Source of the DNA: Collinsella sp.
Lineage (GTDB): Bacteria > Actinomycetota > Coriobacteriia > Coriobacteriales > Coriobacteriaceae
DNA length: 64,000 nt
Reading direction: 5' to 3'
Assembly: GCA_018382125.1 (NCBI GenBank)
Contig: JAGZQO010000006.1
Location: 18,118-82,117 of the forward strand
The position numbers and the translations under genes were made by a program. The notes below the pieces were generated by a model. That model was not told where the DNA came from, searched no databases, and saw only the letters and a program-made list of their open reading frames with translations. Below, piece by piece: positions 9,351-17,307 of the stretch (position 1 is its first letter; each line of letters begins with the position of its first letter).

Positions 9351-9988
9351 GCGCCCCAGTTGCAGTTGCGGCTTGCCTGTGCGCCCTGAGTGTATTTGTC
9401 GCGACGGGTTTGGATCGGGCGGATGCGCGCAAGATCGCAGGGGCCTGCAAGCGCGAGGCGGTGCTGGTCGCTGCCGCGGGTCGCTCGGTGGTCGATGCCC
9501 TGACCGCGCGAGTGAAGGGCGCGGTTGGAGCGGGCGGCCCGGCGCGAGTTTCGCTCGGCGAAGTGTCCGAGATGATCGATGTTGTGCGCTTGGGTCTTTC
9601 GGCCGGTCTTTCGTTTGATGCGGCGCTTGAGATTTTCTGCGCCAACCGCCGGTCAGTGCTGGCTCTTCGCCTTGAGCGGGCCTGCATGGCGTGGCAGGTG
9701 GGCGTGGGCACGCGTGAGGACGAGTTGTTGGTCGCCGCGCGCGACCTGGACGTGCGAGCGCTCGAGACCTTTGCCATTACGGTGGGGCAGGCACTCGCCC
9801 TGGGTGCCCCACTTGCCGAGACGCTGGCCGCTCAAAGTCGCGAGATCCGTGCGGCTCATCGCGCCGCGGTCGAGCGCGAGATCGAGCGTGCGCCCGTCAA
9901 GCTGCTGATTCCCACCGGCACGCTCATCTTGCCGGCGTTGCTTCTGTCCATATTGGGCCCGCTGCTGGGAGCAGGCGGGATGATGTAG
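9347..9988 (+). CDS. TadC-like inner-membrane platform protein
   Basis: A 213-residue protein with an N-terminal membrane segment, a helical T2SSF-type region (MIDVVRLGLSAGLSFDAALEIF around 70-90) and a C-terminal pair of hydrophobic stretches (LLIPTGTLILPALLLSILGPLL). It should partner with the TadB-like protein. ATG at 9347 overlaps the tadB stop (ATGA). A longer frame from 9209 exists but lies inside tadB and has no ribosome site. It is shorter than many TadC proteins (about 300 residues), so the N-terminal T2SSF portion may be reduced. Confidence 0.75.
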   Translation: MSAPVAVAACLCALSVFVATGLDRADARKIAGACKREAVLVAAAGRSVVDALTARVKGAVGAGGPARVSLGEVSEMIDVVRLGLSAGLSFDAALEIFCANRRSVLALRLERACMAWQVGVGTREDELLVAARDLDVRALETFAITVGQALALGAPLAETLAAQSREIRAAHRAAVEREIERAPVKLLIPTGTLILPALLLSILGPLLGAGGMM

Positions 9989-9998
9989 GGAGGAATAC

Positions 9999-10232
9999 AT
10001 GAACACGATGACTGACGCTGCTGGCAAGGTCCAGGGCTGGGCGTTTTGCCGGGCGGCATATGTTCGTCAGCGCGCCAAGGAGCTACTGCAGGAGGAGAGT
10101 GCACAGGGTACCACCGAGTATGCCATCTTGGTCGGCGTGCTCGTGGTGATCGCGATTATCGCCATCGTCGCATTTAAGGGCAAGGTTAAAGAGCTATGGG
10201 ATGCGATCAGCGAGGGCATCAACAGCCTGTAG
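9999..10232 (+). CDS. Flp/Fap-type major pilin
   Basis: A 77-residue prepilin. After a basic leader of about 35 residues comes ESAQGTTEYAILVGV and a single hydrophobic helix (about 43-62). Counting the glutamate of TTEY as position 5 puts the likely cleavage between A and Q, with Ala rather than the usual Gly at -1. A short charged tail (KGKVKELWDAISEGINSL) matches small Flp pilins. GGGAGG precedes the ATG by seven to eight bases, one of the best ribosome sites in the operon, as expected for the major subunit. No prepilin peptidase (TadV/CpaA) is encoded nearby. Confidence 0.88.
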   Translation: MNTMTDAAGKVQGWAFCRAAYVRQRAKELLQEESAQGTTEYAILVGVLVVIAIIAIVAFKGKVKELWDAISEGINSL

Positions 10233-10759
10233 AGGGCGAGCGCCCCATCGGGGTGCTGCTGGTGTTTGCTTGCCTGATCGTGGCGATGGCGGCGGTGCTT
10301 TGGGGGCTTAACGCCGCGCGGCAGCAGCGTCCTGGGGCCGCCTTCGATTCGGGCTCAGATTCGGCGGTGGCGTCTCAAAAAGATGAGATGCGAGATGCGG
10401 ACGATTCGGATGTCGCTGTCACGGCGCAAACCTTTCTGCGGACGCTCGACAAGCGGTCTGGCACTACGACGGATTCGCCTGAGGACAACGCGATTGCGGT
10501 CCGGCTTGCATGGTCCGAGGACCGACCGATGACCGAGGCAGCGGCGGATATGTTACGCGCCTACCGCGAGGTGCCAACGGCCCAGCTCGCCCTGAGCGGC
10601 TATCTCGATATTAAGGGCAACGTATGGGGCGCCATCGTGCGCGATGGGCGCGGCTGGGTCGATATGGTGACGGTTGCCGCGGATGCTGGCGATGCTTCAT
10701 GTCGTCTGCGCGCGGTGCGCCTGGTCCCGCAAACAATAAGCTCAAAGGAGGGATCGTGA
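10196..10759 (+). CDS. Small membrane-anchored protein of the Tad operon, function unknown
   Basis: Up to 187 residues. One hydrophobic segment (IGVLLVFACLIVAMAAVLWGL, about 18-38) is followed by a charged extracytoplasmic domain with no motif I recognise. It overlaps the end of flp by 37 bases if the ATG at 10196 is used. GTG at 10253 would start right at the membrane segment and is a reasonable alternative, although neither has a strong ribosome site. Position among pilin genes suggests an accessory or minor pilus protein. Confidence 0.55.
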   Translation: MGCDQRGHQQPVEGERPIGVLLVFACLIVAMAAVLWGLNAARQQRPGAAFDSGSDSAVASQKDEMRDADDSDVAVTAQTFLRTLDKRSGTTTDSPEDNAIAVRLAWSEDRPMTEAAADMLRAYREVPTAQLALSGYLDIKGNVWGAIVRDGRGWVDMVTVAADAGDASCRLRAVRLVPQTISSKEGS

Positions 10760-10760
10760 A

Positions 10761-10979
10761 ATGCATGGTGTTCTGCGTGAAGAGGTTGCCCAAGCGACTG
10801 TGGAATACGCCATCGTCACGGTGGCGCTGCTATCGATCGTGCTGGCGATTGCGGGACTTTGGCGTGCTGGCACCGATGGACGCTTGGCGGCGCTGGTTGA
10901 GCGGGCGGCATCCCATGGCGTTGCCTCGATGTCGGTTATCGACGTCGCCGCGGGCGCTAAGGACATCGCGTTGTATTGA
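10761..10979 (+). CDS. Second small Flp/TadE-type pilin-like protein
   Basis: 72 residues. EEVAQATVEYAIVTVALLSIVLAIAGLW is the class III signal pattern: a short basic leader, Q at +1, E at +5, then a hydrophobic helix. The rest is short, so it is closer to Flp pilins than to full TadE proteins and may be a minor pilin. AAGGAGG (10744-10750) lies ten bases before the ATG. Confidence 0.75.
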   Translation: MHGVLREEVAQATVEYAIVTVALLSIVLAIAGLWRAGTDGRLAALVERAASHGVASMSVIDVAAGAKDIALY

Positions 10980-11451
10980 TATCGCGCACGAGGACCGGGC
11001 GCAGTCTACGGTCGAGGCTGCTTTTTTGCTGCCGACGTTTCTGACGCTCATCCTTCTCGCACTGCAACCGGTGTGCCTGCTTTATACGCGCGCGGTCATG
11101 GAGTCTGCCGCCGCCGAGACCGCGCGGCTCATGACCACGACGACGGCGGAGGACGACGATCTTAAGGAGTTCACCCGCCGCCGGCTTGCCGCAGTGCCCA
11201 ACGTTTCGATCTTTCATGCCGGCGGGCCGTTGTCGTGGGATATCGAGCTTGGCCGGGCCGGTGCGGGTGGCGTCTCGTCCGTGTCCGTTTCCGGCGAGGT
11301 CAAGCCGTTGCCTGTGATCGGTGCGTTTGCGCAGGCTATGGGTGGTACCGCCGAGGGCGGCTACGTTGAGCTCAAGGTCGATGTCTCGTATCAATCGCGT
11401 CCCGAATGGCTGGAGGGAGATTATGATTCGTGGATTGCTGCATGGGATTAA
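10915..11451 (+). CDS. TadE/TadF-like pseudopilin
   Basis: 178 residues from ATG 10915. RAQSTVEAAFLLPTFLTLIL is a typical TadE signal, followed by VMESAAAETARLMTTT and an extracytoplasmic beta-rich domain. TadE proteins normally have only a few residues before RAQ, whereas ATG 10915 gives a 27-residue leader in a region that is the overlapping end of the previous gene. An ATT codon at 10975, overlapping the previous stop and preceded by AAGG (10959-10962), would give the usual short leader. I list the ATG form but doubt it. The 3' end overlaps the next gene by 29 bases. Confidence 0.7.
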   Translation: MALPRCRLSTSPRALRTSRCIDIAHEDRAQSTVEAAFLLPTFLTLILLALQPVCLLYTRAVMESAAAETARLMTTTTAEDDDLKEFTRRRLAAVPNVSIFHAGGPLSWDIELGRAGAGGVSSVSVSGEVKPLPVIGAFAQAMGGTAEGGYVELKVDVSYQSRPEWLEGDYDSWIAAWD

Positions 11452-13576
11452 GCGTTTCTGGTCTAGATGCGTTTTGACGCGCCGTCCGAGCTGCCATCGC
11501 AAACGAGGCGGCTTTATGGGCCGCGCCGGTGTCGATCTGTTTATCGAAGACGGTGCCTACACCACGCTTTCTTCTGCCGTGGTCATCCTAGTGGTGCTCA
11601 CGTTGTTGTTTTCGTCGACCGCGGCGATATGGAGCATGTCGCGTGCCGGGGATACCCAGGTGGCGGCCGATAGCGGCGCGCTGGCGGGTGCCAACGTAGT
11701 GTCGTCCTATCACACGGCTGCCACGGTGGTTGATGCGAGCATCTTGAGTCTGGGGCTGGCGGGGTTTGCCACAATCGGGACGGGCCTGGTCGCCATCCTC
11801 ATCCCAGGTGCCGAACCAGTTGCCGGCAATATGGTCGACACCGGGATTGAGATCATTAAAACGCGCAACAAGTTTGCCAAAAGCGCATCGGAAGGCTTAC
11901 AGAAAATCGAGACGGCTCTGCCATATCTGATCGCCGCGCGTGCCACGCAGGCGGTGTCGGCGCAGGATACCGATAGTGTGACCTATACCGGTACGGCGCT
12001 TGCCGTGCCCAGGACATCCGAGTCTGACTTCGCTGCGCTCAAAGGATCAGAGATCTCGACCGATACCATTAAAGACACATCAGATGATTTAGAGTGTGCG
12101 GCCGAGGAGCTGCGGAAGGCTTCTGAGGACACGGCGAAGGCTAAAGAGCGTGCTTGGCTGGCGGATTGTGGTGGGTCTGACAAGGGCTCGGTCGGCAGCT
12201 GTTCTTGCATGTGGGAGCGTGCGAAAAGCCTAACGGATCTCCCCGGTGTTCAAAATCCGCATTACTCATCGAGCGTTACGTGGGAGCCCCAAGTTGCCCT
12301 TGATCGCGCGAAGGACTACTACCACTGGCGTCTGACAAATGAGAAGCCCCACGGCTCGAGTGTCGAGATGAAGGCAGAGTCTGCGGCGCGTAAGGCGTTT
12401 TATACCTATGCGAGCGCGGAGGTCGATCGGGCACATATAACCGAGAACGGAGACAGGGTTTCCTCCTATATTCCGCTGCTGCCGCGCAACTCTGATGAGG
12501 TTCGGGCGACGGAGCTCTATACCGATGCGGTGTGGCCGACGAGCGTGAACGATGACAAGGCGTATCTGCATTACGGGACGACCTGCCCTAACTATAAGAA
12601 AGGGACGCCGAGCGGATTTGCTTCGGTTGCCGATTACGATGGACAGGATAAATGCAGCAAATGCCATTTTGGCGTTTTGTCGCTTGGTGCTGTTGCGGCG
12701 CCTTCAACCTCTATCGAAAACGGCTTCGAATATCACTTCGACGAGTTCAAAAAGGCCTTGGAGGAATACGTCAAATGTCGGAACAAAGAGCTTGAGCTCA
12801 TGCGTCAGACCGAGGATGAGGCCGACCGTGCGAGCAATGCGTTTGACCAGGCCATTAAAACGCTTTCGGGCGAACGTCCGCGTATCGCTCCGCCCGGTCG
12901 CAACGGCGTGGCTGCCTTTGCGGTTTCGGGTGCCATCTCGAGCCCCGATGAGCTCAACTCTTCGTTTAACACGGCAGTCAGGCTTGGCGATCGCGGTGCT
13001 ATCTCTGCCGCGGTGCTGGCCCCCGATGAGGCGACGGCGCAAAACAACGTGCTTTCGCGATTTTTCTCGACATTGAAGGAACGCTCGGGCGGCGTTGCCG
13101 GCGTGCTCGACGGCGTCATGGATGTTTGGGGACGGCTACTCGTGGGATACGGAGACATCCAAGGTTCGGCCGACGAACTTATGGACGAGATGATTAAAGA
13201 CCTAGGAGGGGGCGGCGGTGCGTTGGGCTCCATTGCATCGTGGCTCGGCGATACCGTTTCGGCGTCCGTGGCGGCGCTAGGTTTGGAACCGTGCGACTTG
13301 CGCCTGCGAAAGCCGGTGCTGACCGATTCCGCCAACGTCATTAAGAGTCCGGGGTCTGACATTGCGGGTCTCTCTCAAACGCAAGACAAACTGCGAAGTA
13401 TTCCGTTGGGCGTGACCGATCCCAAGGCGCTTTGCGAGGCGTTGGAATATCAAGTCGAACGCACCATTAGCGGTACGGTGTTCACACTTGCGGAGATTCC
13501 TCTGCCCGGCGGTGGCTCCATCCCGCTCACCGTCGATGTCGCCACGCTGGTTGGCGCTCTGGGCGGTGGGTCGTAA
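11423..13576 (+). CDS. Large TadG-like pilus-associated protein
   Basis: 717 residues. A membrane helix at about 49-70 is followed by the TadG signature VAADSGALAGANVV (80-93), and then a long extracytoplasmic region with two coiled, Glu/Ala/Lys-rich stretches (about 215-250 and 430-475). Cys pairs occur in GSCSCMW and DKCSKCHFG. The C-terminus ends in an LPGGG-like segment that is not a sortase signal. TadG-type proteins are surface-exposed minor components. The start is ATG 11423 with GGAGGGA at 11412-11418. At over 700 residues it is much larger than usual TadG proteins, and the middle is unrecognised. Confidence 0.7.
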   Translation: MIRGLLHGIKRFWSRCVLTRRPSCHRKRGGFMGRAGVDLFIEDGAYTTLSSAVVILVVLTLLFSSTAAIWSMSRAGDTQVAADSGALAGANVVSSYHTAATVVDASILSLGLAGFATIGTGLVAILIPGAEPVAGNMVDTGIEIIKTRNKFAKSASEGLQKIETALPYLIAARATQAVSAQDTDSVTYTGTALAVPRTSESDFAALKGSEISTDTIKDTSDDLECAAEELRKASEDTAKAKERAWLADCGGSDKGSVGSCSCMWERAKSLTDLPGVQNPHYSSSVTWEPQVALDRAKDYYHWRLTNEKPHGSSVEMKAESAARKAFYTYASAEVDRAHITENGDRVSSYIPLLPRNSDEVRATELYTDAVWPTSVNDDKAYLHYGTTCPNYKKGTPSGFASVADYDGQDKCSKCHFGVLSLGAVAAPSTSIENGFEYHFDEFKKALEEYVKCRNKELELMRQTEDEADRASNAFDQAIKTLSGERPRIAPPGRNGVAAFAVSGAISSPDELNSSFNTAVRLGDRGAISAAVLAPDEATAQNNVLSRFFSTLKERSGGVAGVLDGVMDVWGRLLVGYGDIQGSADELMDEMIKDLGGGGGALGSIASWLGDTVSASVAALGLEPCDLRLRKPVLTDSANVIKSPGSDIAGLSQTQDKLRSIPLGVTDPKALCEALEYQVERTISGTVFTLAEIPLPGGGSIPLTVDVATLVGALGGGS

Positions 13577-14052
13577 TGAGTATCCGCATGCGTCTGCGCG
13601 AGGAGCGCGCCCAAGCGACGGTTGAGATGGCAGTGGTTACGCCCGTTTTGCTGGTGCTGGCACTCATCGTGTACAACGTCATGATCTTTGCCAGCGCTGT
13701 CGCGCGCTTCGACCGCGTGGTGCCCGACATCGTGCTGGCGCACGCTGTGGCGCCGGGCGGGGAGGGTGACGAGAGCTCTGCCGATGCCTCGGCGACGGTT
13801 CAGACTCAAATTCTGAATGCCATGGAAGGCTATGACTTGCAGATCGAAGTGTCGAGCGAGCAAGGCGCGGAGGCATCGGATGGTGGCCTGCTCTCCCTAT
13901 CCGGTACGTTTAGGACCTACACCTGCACCATGCACTATGAGCCGTGGCCGACTTCTCTCAGCATCGCTGGCGTTCCGCTGGGGGCGCCGACAACGTTGTC
14001 GCACGAGCGCGCGGTGACGGTCGATCCATGGCGTCCGGGGGTGGTCATGTGA
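13576..14052 (+). CDS. TadE-like pseudopilin
   Basis: 158 residues starting in a TAATG overlap with the previous stop. EERAQATVEMAVVTPVLLVL gives the class III signal with E at +5 and a single hydrophobic helix, followed by an extracytoplasmic domain of about 120 residues. It is the fourth protein in this operon with an AQxTVE-type signal. It would be processed by the same prepilin peptidase as the major pilin, which is not in this window. Confidence 0.78.
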   Translation: MSIRMRLREERAQATVEMAVVTPVLLVLALIVYNVMIFASAVARFDRVVPDIVLAHAVAPGGEGDESSADASATVQTQILNAMEGYDLQIEVSSEQGAEASDGGLLSLSGTFRTYTCTMHYEPWPTSLSIAGVPLGAPTTLSHERAVTVDPWRPGVVM

Positions 14053-14408
14053 CCGCGGTCTCGTCCTACATCGCCTACGCGCGGGCACTCAACAGGCTGG
14101 GTTGGACGCCGGTCGAGTTTGTGGTGGCGGAGTCGTTTGCCGTGCGCCTGCGTGGCATGCTGGGACGGCGTCCGGTTGCCGCCAACGGTCTGCCGCTCGT
14201 CATGGCGTTTCCACGCTGCTCTTCGGTCCATACGTGTTTTATGGCCTATCCCATCGACATCGCCTTCATCGATCGCGACGGCAATATCCTCGCGCGCTAC
14301 GAAAACGTTCGTCCTTGGCGCATGTGCTCCTGCCCCGGCACCTGGGCCGTACTAGAGCGTCCTTCAATCATTGTTTCGACCCCTGCTCTCCAACGCGTGC
14401 CGGCTTAA
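14049..14408 (+). CDS. DUF192 family protein
   Basis: 119 residues from GTG 14049, overlapping the stop of the previous gene. The pattern RGMLGRRP...CFMAYPIDIAFIDRDGNIL...SCPGTWAVLE follows the DUF192 family (COG1430), small beta-rich proteins of unknown role often linked to envelopes or pili. It closes the Tad operon. Several Cys residues (CSSVHTCF, MCSC) are present but form no recognisable metal site. Confidence 0.8.
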   Translation: MTAVSSYIAYARALNRLGWTPVEFVVAESFAVRLRGMLGRRPVAANGLPLVMAFPRCSSVHTCFMAYPIDIAFIDRDGNILARYENVRPWRMCSCPGTWAVLERPSIIVSTPALQRVPA

Positions 14409-14505
14409 GGGGCTGAGCGAAAAACTTCTTGCTGCCGGCTGATGCCTCTGACGTGCCGATTTATAGAACCGAGGCTGTGCTCAAAAACTTTTTTAAAATT
14501 CTCGG

Positions 14506-14533
14506 TTGACCGGAACGCGTCCTTGGTTATACT
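14506..14533 (+). promoter_or_regulatory. Promoter of tRNA-Phe
   Basis: TTGACC (14506-14511), a 16-base spacer and TATACT (14528-14533) lie about 33 bases before the tRNA. Confidence 0.75.
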
Positions 14534-14565
14534 AATCAAGCCTTGAAACAAGGCACACCTCAAAT

Positions 14566-14620
<55 letters not shown>

Positions 14621-14638
<18 letters not shown>

Positions 14639-14869
14639 CCTTGAATTGACTAGGACCTCTGCAAAGGGGTCCTTTTCTTTTATGAAGCTCCCACATGGAA
14701 TCGAACCCCGTGAGGGCGCGGAGCTGAGTAAACGCGCAAGCGTTTGCCAGCGCAGCTCGCAAGGCGCGTAAGCGCCGCAGCGGTCCGTCCGCGCAGCGCG
14801 CGGACGCGATTCCCTTCCCCGCCACCTTGAATTGACTAGGACCTCTGCAAAGGGGTCCTTTTCTTTTAT
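14621..14869 (+). repeat. Tandem duplication of the tRNA-Phe 3' end with terminator
   Basis: Bases 14621-14683 (the tRNA 3' end from the T-loop, then a terminator ending in TTTTCTTTTAT) recur identically at 14807-14869. Between them lie an antisense copy of the T-arm (14697-14709, reverse complement of 14615-14627) and about 95 bases of GC-rich hairpins (AAACGCGCAAGCGTTT, GTCCGCGCAGCGCGCGGAC). The second copy lacks the tRNA 5' half and cannot be a tRNA. The same architecture is found after two tRNA-Arg genes. Confidence 0.85.
14651..14681 (+). terminator. Terminator of tRNA-Phe
   Basis: AGGACCTC...GGGGTCCTTTTCTTTT forms a short stem with a GCAAA loop and a T-rich tail. An identical copy is at 14837-14867. 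Confidence 0.7.
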
Positions 14870-14879
14870 ATAGGGTTCT

Positions 14880-15113
14880 GCGGAAACTGCGTCCCGGAAT
14901 TTGGCTTCAGAGTGGGATGCGTTTTCCGCTTTGAGGCCGCTTGGGAAAGCGCGACCCGGAATCCGGCGTCAGAATGGGATGTGCTTTCCTTTTGCGGTCT
15001 TTGGCGGAAACTGCGTCCCAGATCCCGCGCTCAGAACGGGATGCATTTTCCGATTGAGGCCTCGAGCGGAAAATGCATCCCAGTCTTTTGCGAAAAACGG
15101 GACGCGCTTTCCG
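14880..15113. repeat. Array of four 62-bp hairpin repeats
   Basis: Units begin at 14880, 14942, 15004 and 15066, an exact 62-base period. Each has a left arm like GCGGAAACTGCGTCCC, a loop of about 17-18 bases containing CAGAA in most units, and a right arm like GGGATGCGTTTTCCG that pairs with the left arm through a few G-U pairs. Units are joined by TTGAGGCC-like linkers. Right and left arms change together between units. A truncated fifth copy sits at 63859. There is no leader, no cas gene and the repeat is itself the hairpin, so this is not a CRISPR array. Confidence 0.8.
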
Positions 15114-15291
15114 GCGCTTACTTCCGACGTGCGTGCACATCTCGGGCCCGCCCGCTCAGACATTCCTCCCGCTTTTGCGCCACTTTACAGACCGTTCGGT
15201 CGTCTGTCCGCACGCGCGGGTATACTCAAAACGATACTTTTCCTATGCAATACGATGCAGGCTCGGCCTGCACGATCCGAAGGGGGCAGTG
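15114..15291. other. Spacer before the GH5-like gene
   Basis: No gene is visible. It contains the end of the hairpin array and presumably the promoter of the next gene. A candidate -10 box TATACT occurs in GGGTATACTC near 15219-15228, without a clear -35. Confidence 0.3.
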
Positions 15292-16353
15292 ATGGAGAGG
15301 ATACTCGGCGTTAATCTCTCTGGCTGGTTTATTCCCGAGCCTTGGGTGACCCCGTCGCTGTACGCGGCGACCGGTGCATCCAACGCGGCCGAGCTACAGG
15401 AGGCCATGGGTACCGCCGCCTATAACGAGCGCATGCGCCGCCATTACGAGACGTTTGTGAGCGAGGACGATTTTCGCCGCATGGCGCAGATCGGTCTCAA
15501 TGCCGTGCGTCTGCCGGTGCCCTGGTATGCCTTTGGCTCACAGGAGTCCGATGCCTCCTACATATCGGTTGTCGATTACATCGACCGCGCGATTGAGTGG
15601 GCTGCCAAGTACGACATCCGCGTGCTGCTCGATCTGGCAACTGTGCCCGGTGGCCAGGGCGATTCCAACGATTCACCCACCACGCCGGAGGCTGTCGCCG
15701 AGTGGCATTCGTCCACCAACGGCCGTCATGTCGCACTCGACGTGCTCGAGCGCTTGGCCGATCGCTATGGCGAGGCCGAGAGCCTGCTGGGCATTGAGCT
15801 GCTGGACACGCCGCAGATGAGCGTTCGCAAGAGCCTCTTCACCATGACGGATGGCATTCCTGCTCACTACCTGCGCAATTTCTATCGCGATGCCTACGAG
15901 CTCGTCCGTTCGTATATGCCCGAGGATAAAATCGTCGTCTTCTCGTCGTCGGGGCATCCCAGCGAGTGGAAGCATTTTATGCGCGGCGCCAAGTACAAGA
16001 ACGTCTACATGGACCTTCACCTGTACCATTACCGCGACGAGTATGCGCTCGACATCACGAGCCCCCGCGGGCTGACGACGGCGATTTCGCGTAACAAGCG
16101 CGAGCTTAAAGAAGCGATTTCGACAGGGTTCCCCGTGCTGGTGGGCGAATGGTCGGGTGCGGCGATCTTTGCCAACTCGTCGGTTACGCCCGAGGGCCGC
16201 AATGCCTACGAGCGCGTGTTTATCGCCAACCAGCTGGCTTCGTTTGCGCCGGCTGCCGGTTGGTTCTTCCAAACGTGGAAGACCGAGAAGCGCATTGCAG
16301 CATGGGACGCCCGCGCGGCGCTCGGTACGCTCGAGCGCGGCATGATTGAATAG
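15292..16353 (+). CDS. GH5-like (exo-glucanase type) protein with altered active site
   Basis: 353 residues with the TIM-barrel pattern of glycoside hydrolase family 5, closest in look to exo-1,3-beta-glucanases: GVNLSGWF at the N-terminus, conserved R73 (NAVRLPVPW), DLHLYHY near 242-248, the nucleophile E286 in VGEWSG, and AGWFFQTWKTE. At the acid/base position the expected NEP motif reads D172-T173-P174 (IELLDTP), so the catalytic glutamate is missing. No signal peptide, so the protein is probably cytosolic. The start is ATG 15292 behind AAGGGGGC. rsmI follows after six bases. It may have lost hydrolysis or act on a substrate needing no acid catalyst. Confidence 0.75.
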   Translation: MERILGVNLSGWFIPEPWVTPSLYAATGASNAAELQEAMGTAAYNERMRRHYETFVSEDDFRRMAQIGLNAVRLPVPWYAFGSQESDASYISVVDYIDRAIEWAAKYDIRVLLDLATVPGGQGDSNDSPTTPEAVAEWHSSTNGRHVALDVLERLADRYGEAESLLGIELLDTPQMSVRKSLFTMTDGIPAHYLRNFYRDAYELVRSYMPEDKIVVFSSSGHPSEWKHFMRGAKYKNVYMDLHLYHYRDEYALDITSPRGLTTAISRNKRELKEAISTGFPVLVGEWSGAAIFANSSVTPEGRNAYERVFIANQLASFAPAAGWFFQTWKTEKRIAAWDARAALGTLERGMIE

Positions 16354-16359
16354 GTTGAT

Positions 16360-17238
16360 ATGACGCAAAACAGCGCCCATACGGGCAAACTCTATGTGGT
16401 CGGCACGCCCATCGGCAACCTGGGCGACCTGTCCCCGCGCGTTGGCGAGGCGTTTGCCGCCGCCGATGCCATCTGCTGCGAGGACACGCGCGTGACGTCA
16501 AAGCTGCTGATGCACCTGGGCATTTCCAAGCCGCTTGTCCGTTGCGACGAGAATGTGATCGCCAGCCGCGCCACCGGCCTGGTCGACCGTCTGCTGGCGG
16601 GGGAGACCCTCGCCTTTGCCTCGGACGCCGGCATGCCGAGCGTGTCCGATCCCGGCCAGGCGCTGGTCGAGGCGGCGCGTGAGGCCGATTTGCCCGTCGA
16701 AGTTATTCCCGGGCCCTCTGCTTGCGTCACGGCGCTTGTTTCGTCCGGCATTCCCTGCGAGCATTTTTTCTTCGAGGGCTTTTTGGGCCGAAAGCACGGC
16801 GACCGTGTGCGCCGTTTGCAGCGCCTTGCCGTGGTGCCCGGCGCACTCATCTTCTACGAGTCTCCACATCGCATCGTGGCGACGCTCGAGGCCGTGGCGG
16901 AGGTCTTTCCCCAGCGTGAGGTTGCCGTCTGCCGCGAACTCACCAAGCTGCACGAGGAGGTCTTGCGCGGGCCCGCTGACCAGCTTGCCGAGGAGGTGCG
17001 TGCTCGCGGCGAGGTAAAGGGCGAGATTGCGCTGGTCATCGCGCCGCCGAGCGAGGATGAGGAGGCCGGCATCGCGCCGGTTGGCGCTGCGGTAGCGGAT
17101 CCCGACGAGGCCCTGCGCGAGGATATCTGCACCGCGCTCGAGGAGGGGGAGCCCGCCTCTGCGGTGGCCAAGCGCCTGTCTCAGAAGTATTCGCGCCGCA
17201 AGCGCGATGTCTATGCCATGGTGCTCGATATGCAATAG
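16360..17238 (+). CDS. rsmI: 16S rRNA 2'-O-methyltransferase RsmI
   Basis: 292 residues of the SAM-dependent tetrapyrrole-methylase fold. GTPIGNLGDLSPR at about 15-27 and SDAGMPSVSDPG (about 88-99) with VEVIPGPSACVTAL are family marks. RsmI methylates the ribose of C1402 in the ribosomal decoding centre. The C-terminal 40 residues hold the small domain ending SQKYSRRKRDVYAM. The ATG lies six bases after the previous stop, so the two genes are likely co-transcribed. Confidence 0.92.
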   Translation: MTQNSAHTGKLYVVGTPIGNLGDLSPRVGEAFAAADAICCEDTRVTSKLLMHLGISKPLVRCDENVIASRATGLVDRLLAGETLAFASDAGMPSVSDPGQALVEAAREADLPVEVIPGPSACVTALVSSGIPCEHFFFEGFLGRKHGDRVRRLQRLAVVPGALIFYESPHRIVATLEAVAEVFPQREVAVCRELTKLHEEVLRGPADQLAEEVRARGEVKGEIALVIAPPSEDEEAGIAPVGAAVADPDEALREDICTALEEGEPASAVAKRLSQKYSRRKRDVYAMVLDMQ

Positions 17239-17307
17239 ATGGAGGATATCCAGCCCTTGCGCTAGAATCATCCCCTGTATGCAACGTTTTTCTGGAGGAC
17301 AAACCCC

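Noticed and set aside
14880..15113. CRISPR array
   Set aside because: The repeated part is the hairpin itself, linkers are conserved rather than unique, there are only four units and no cas genes.
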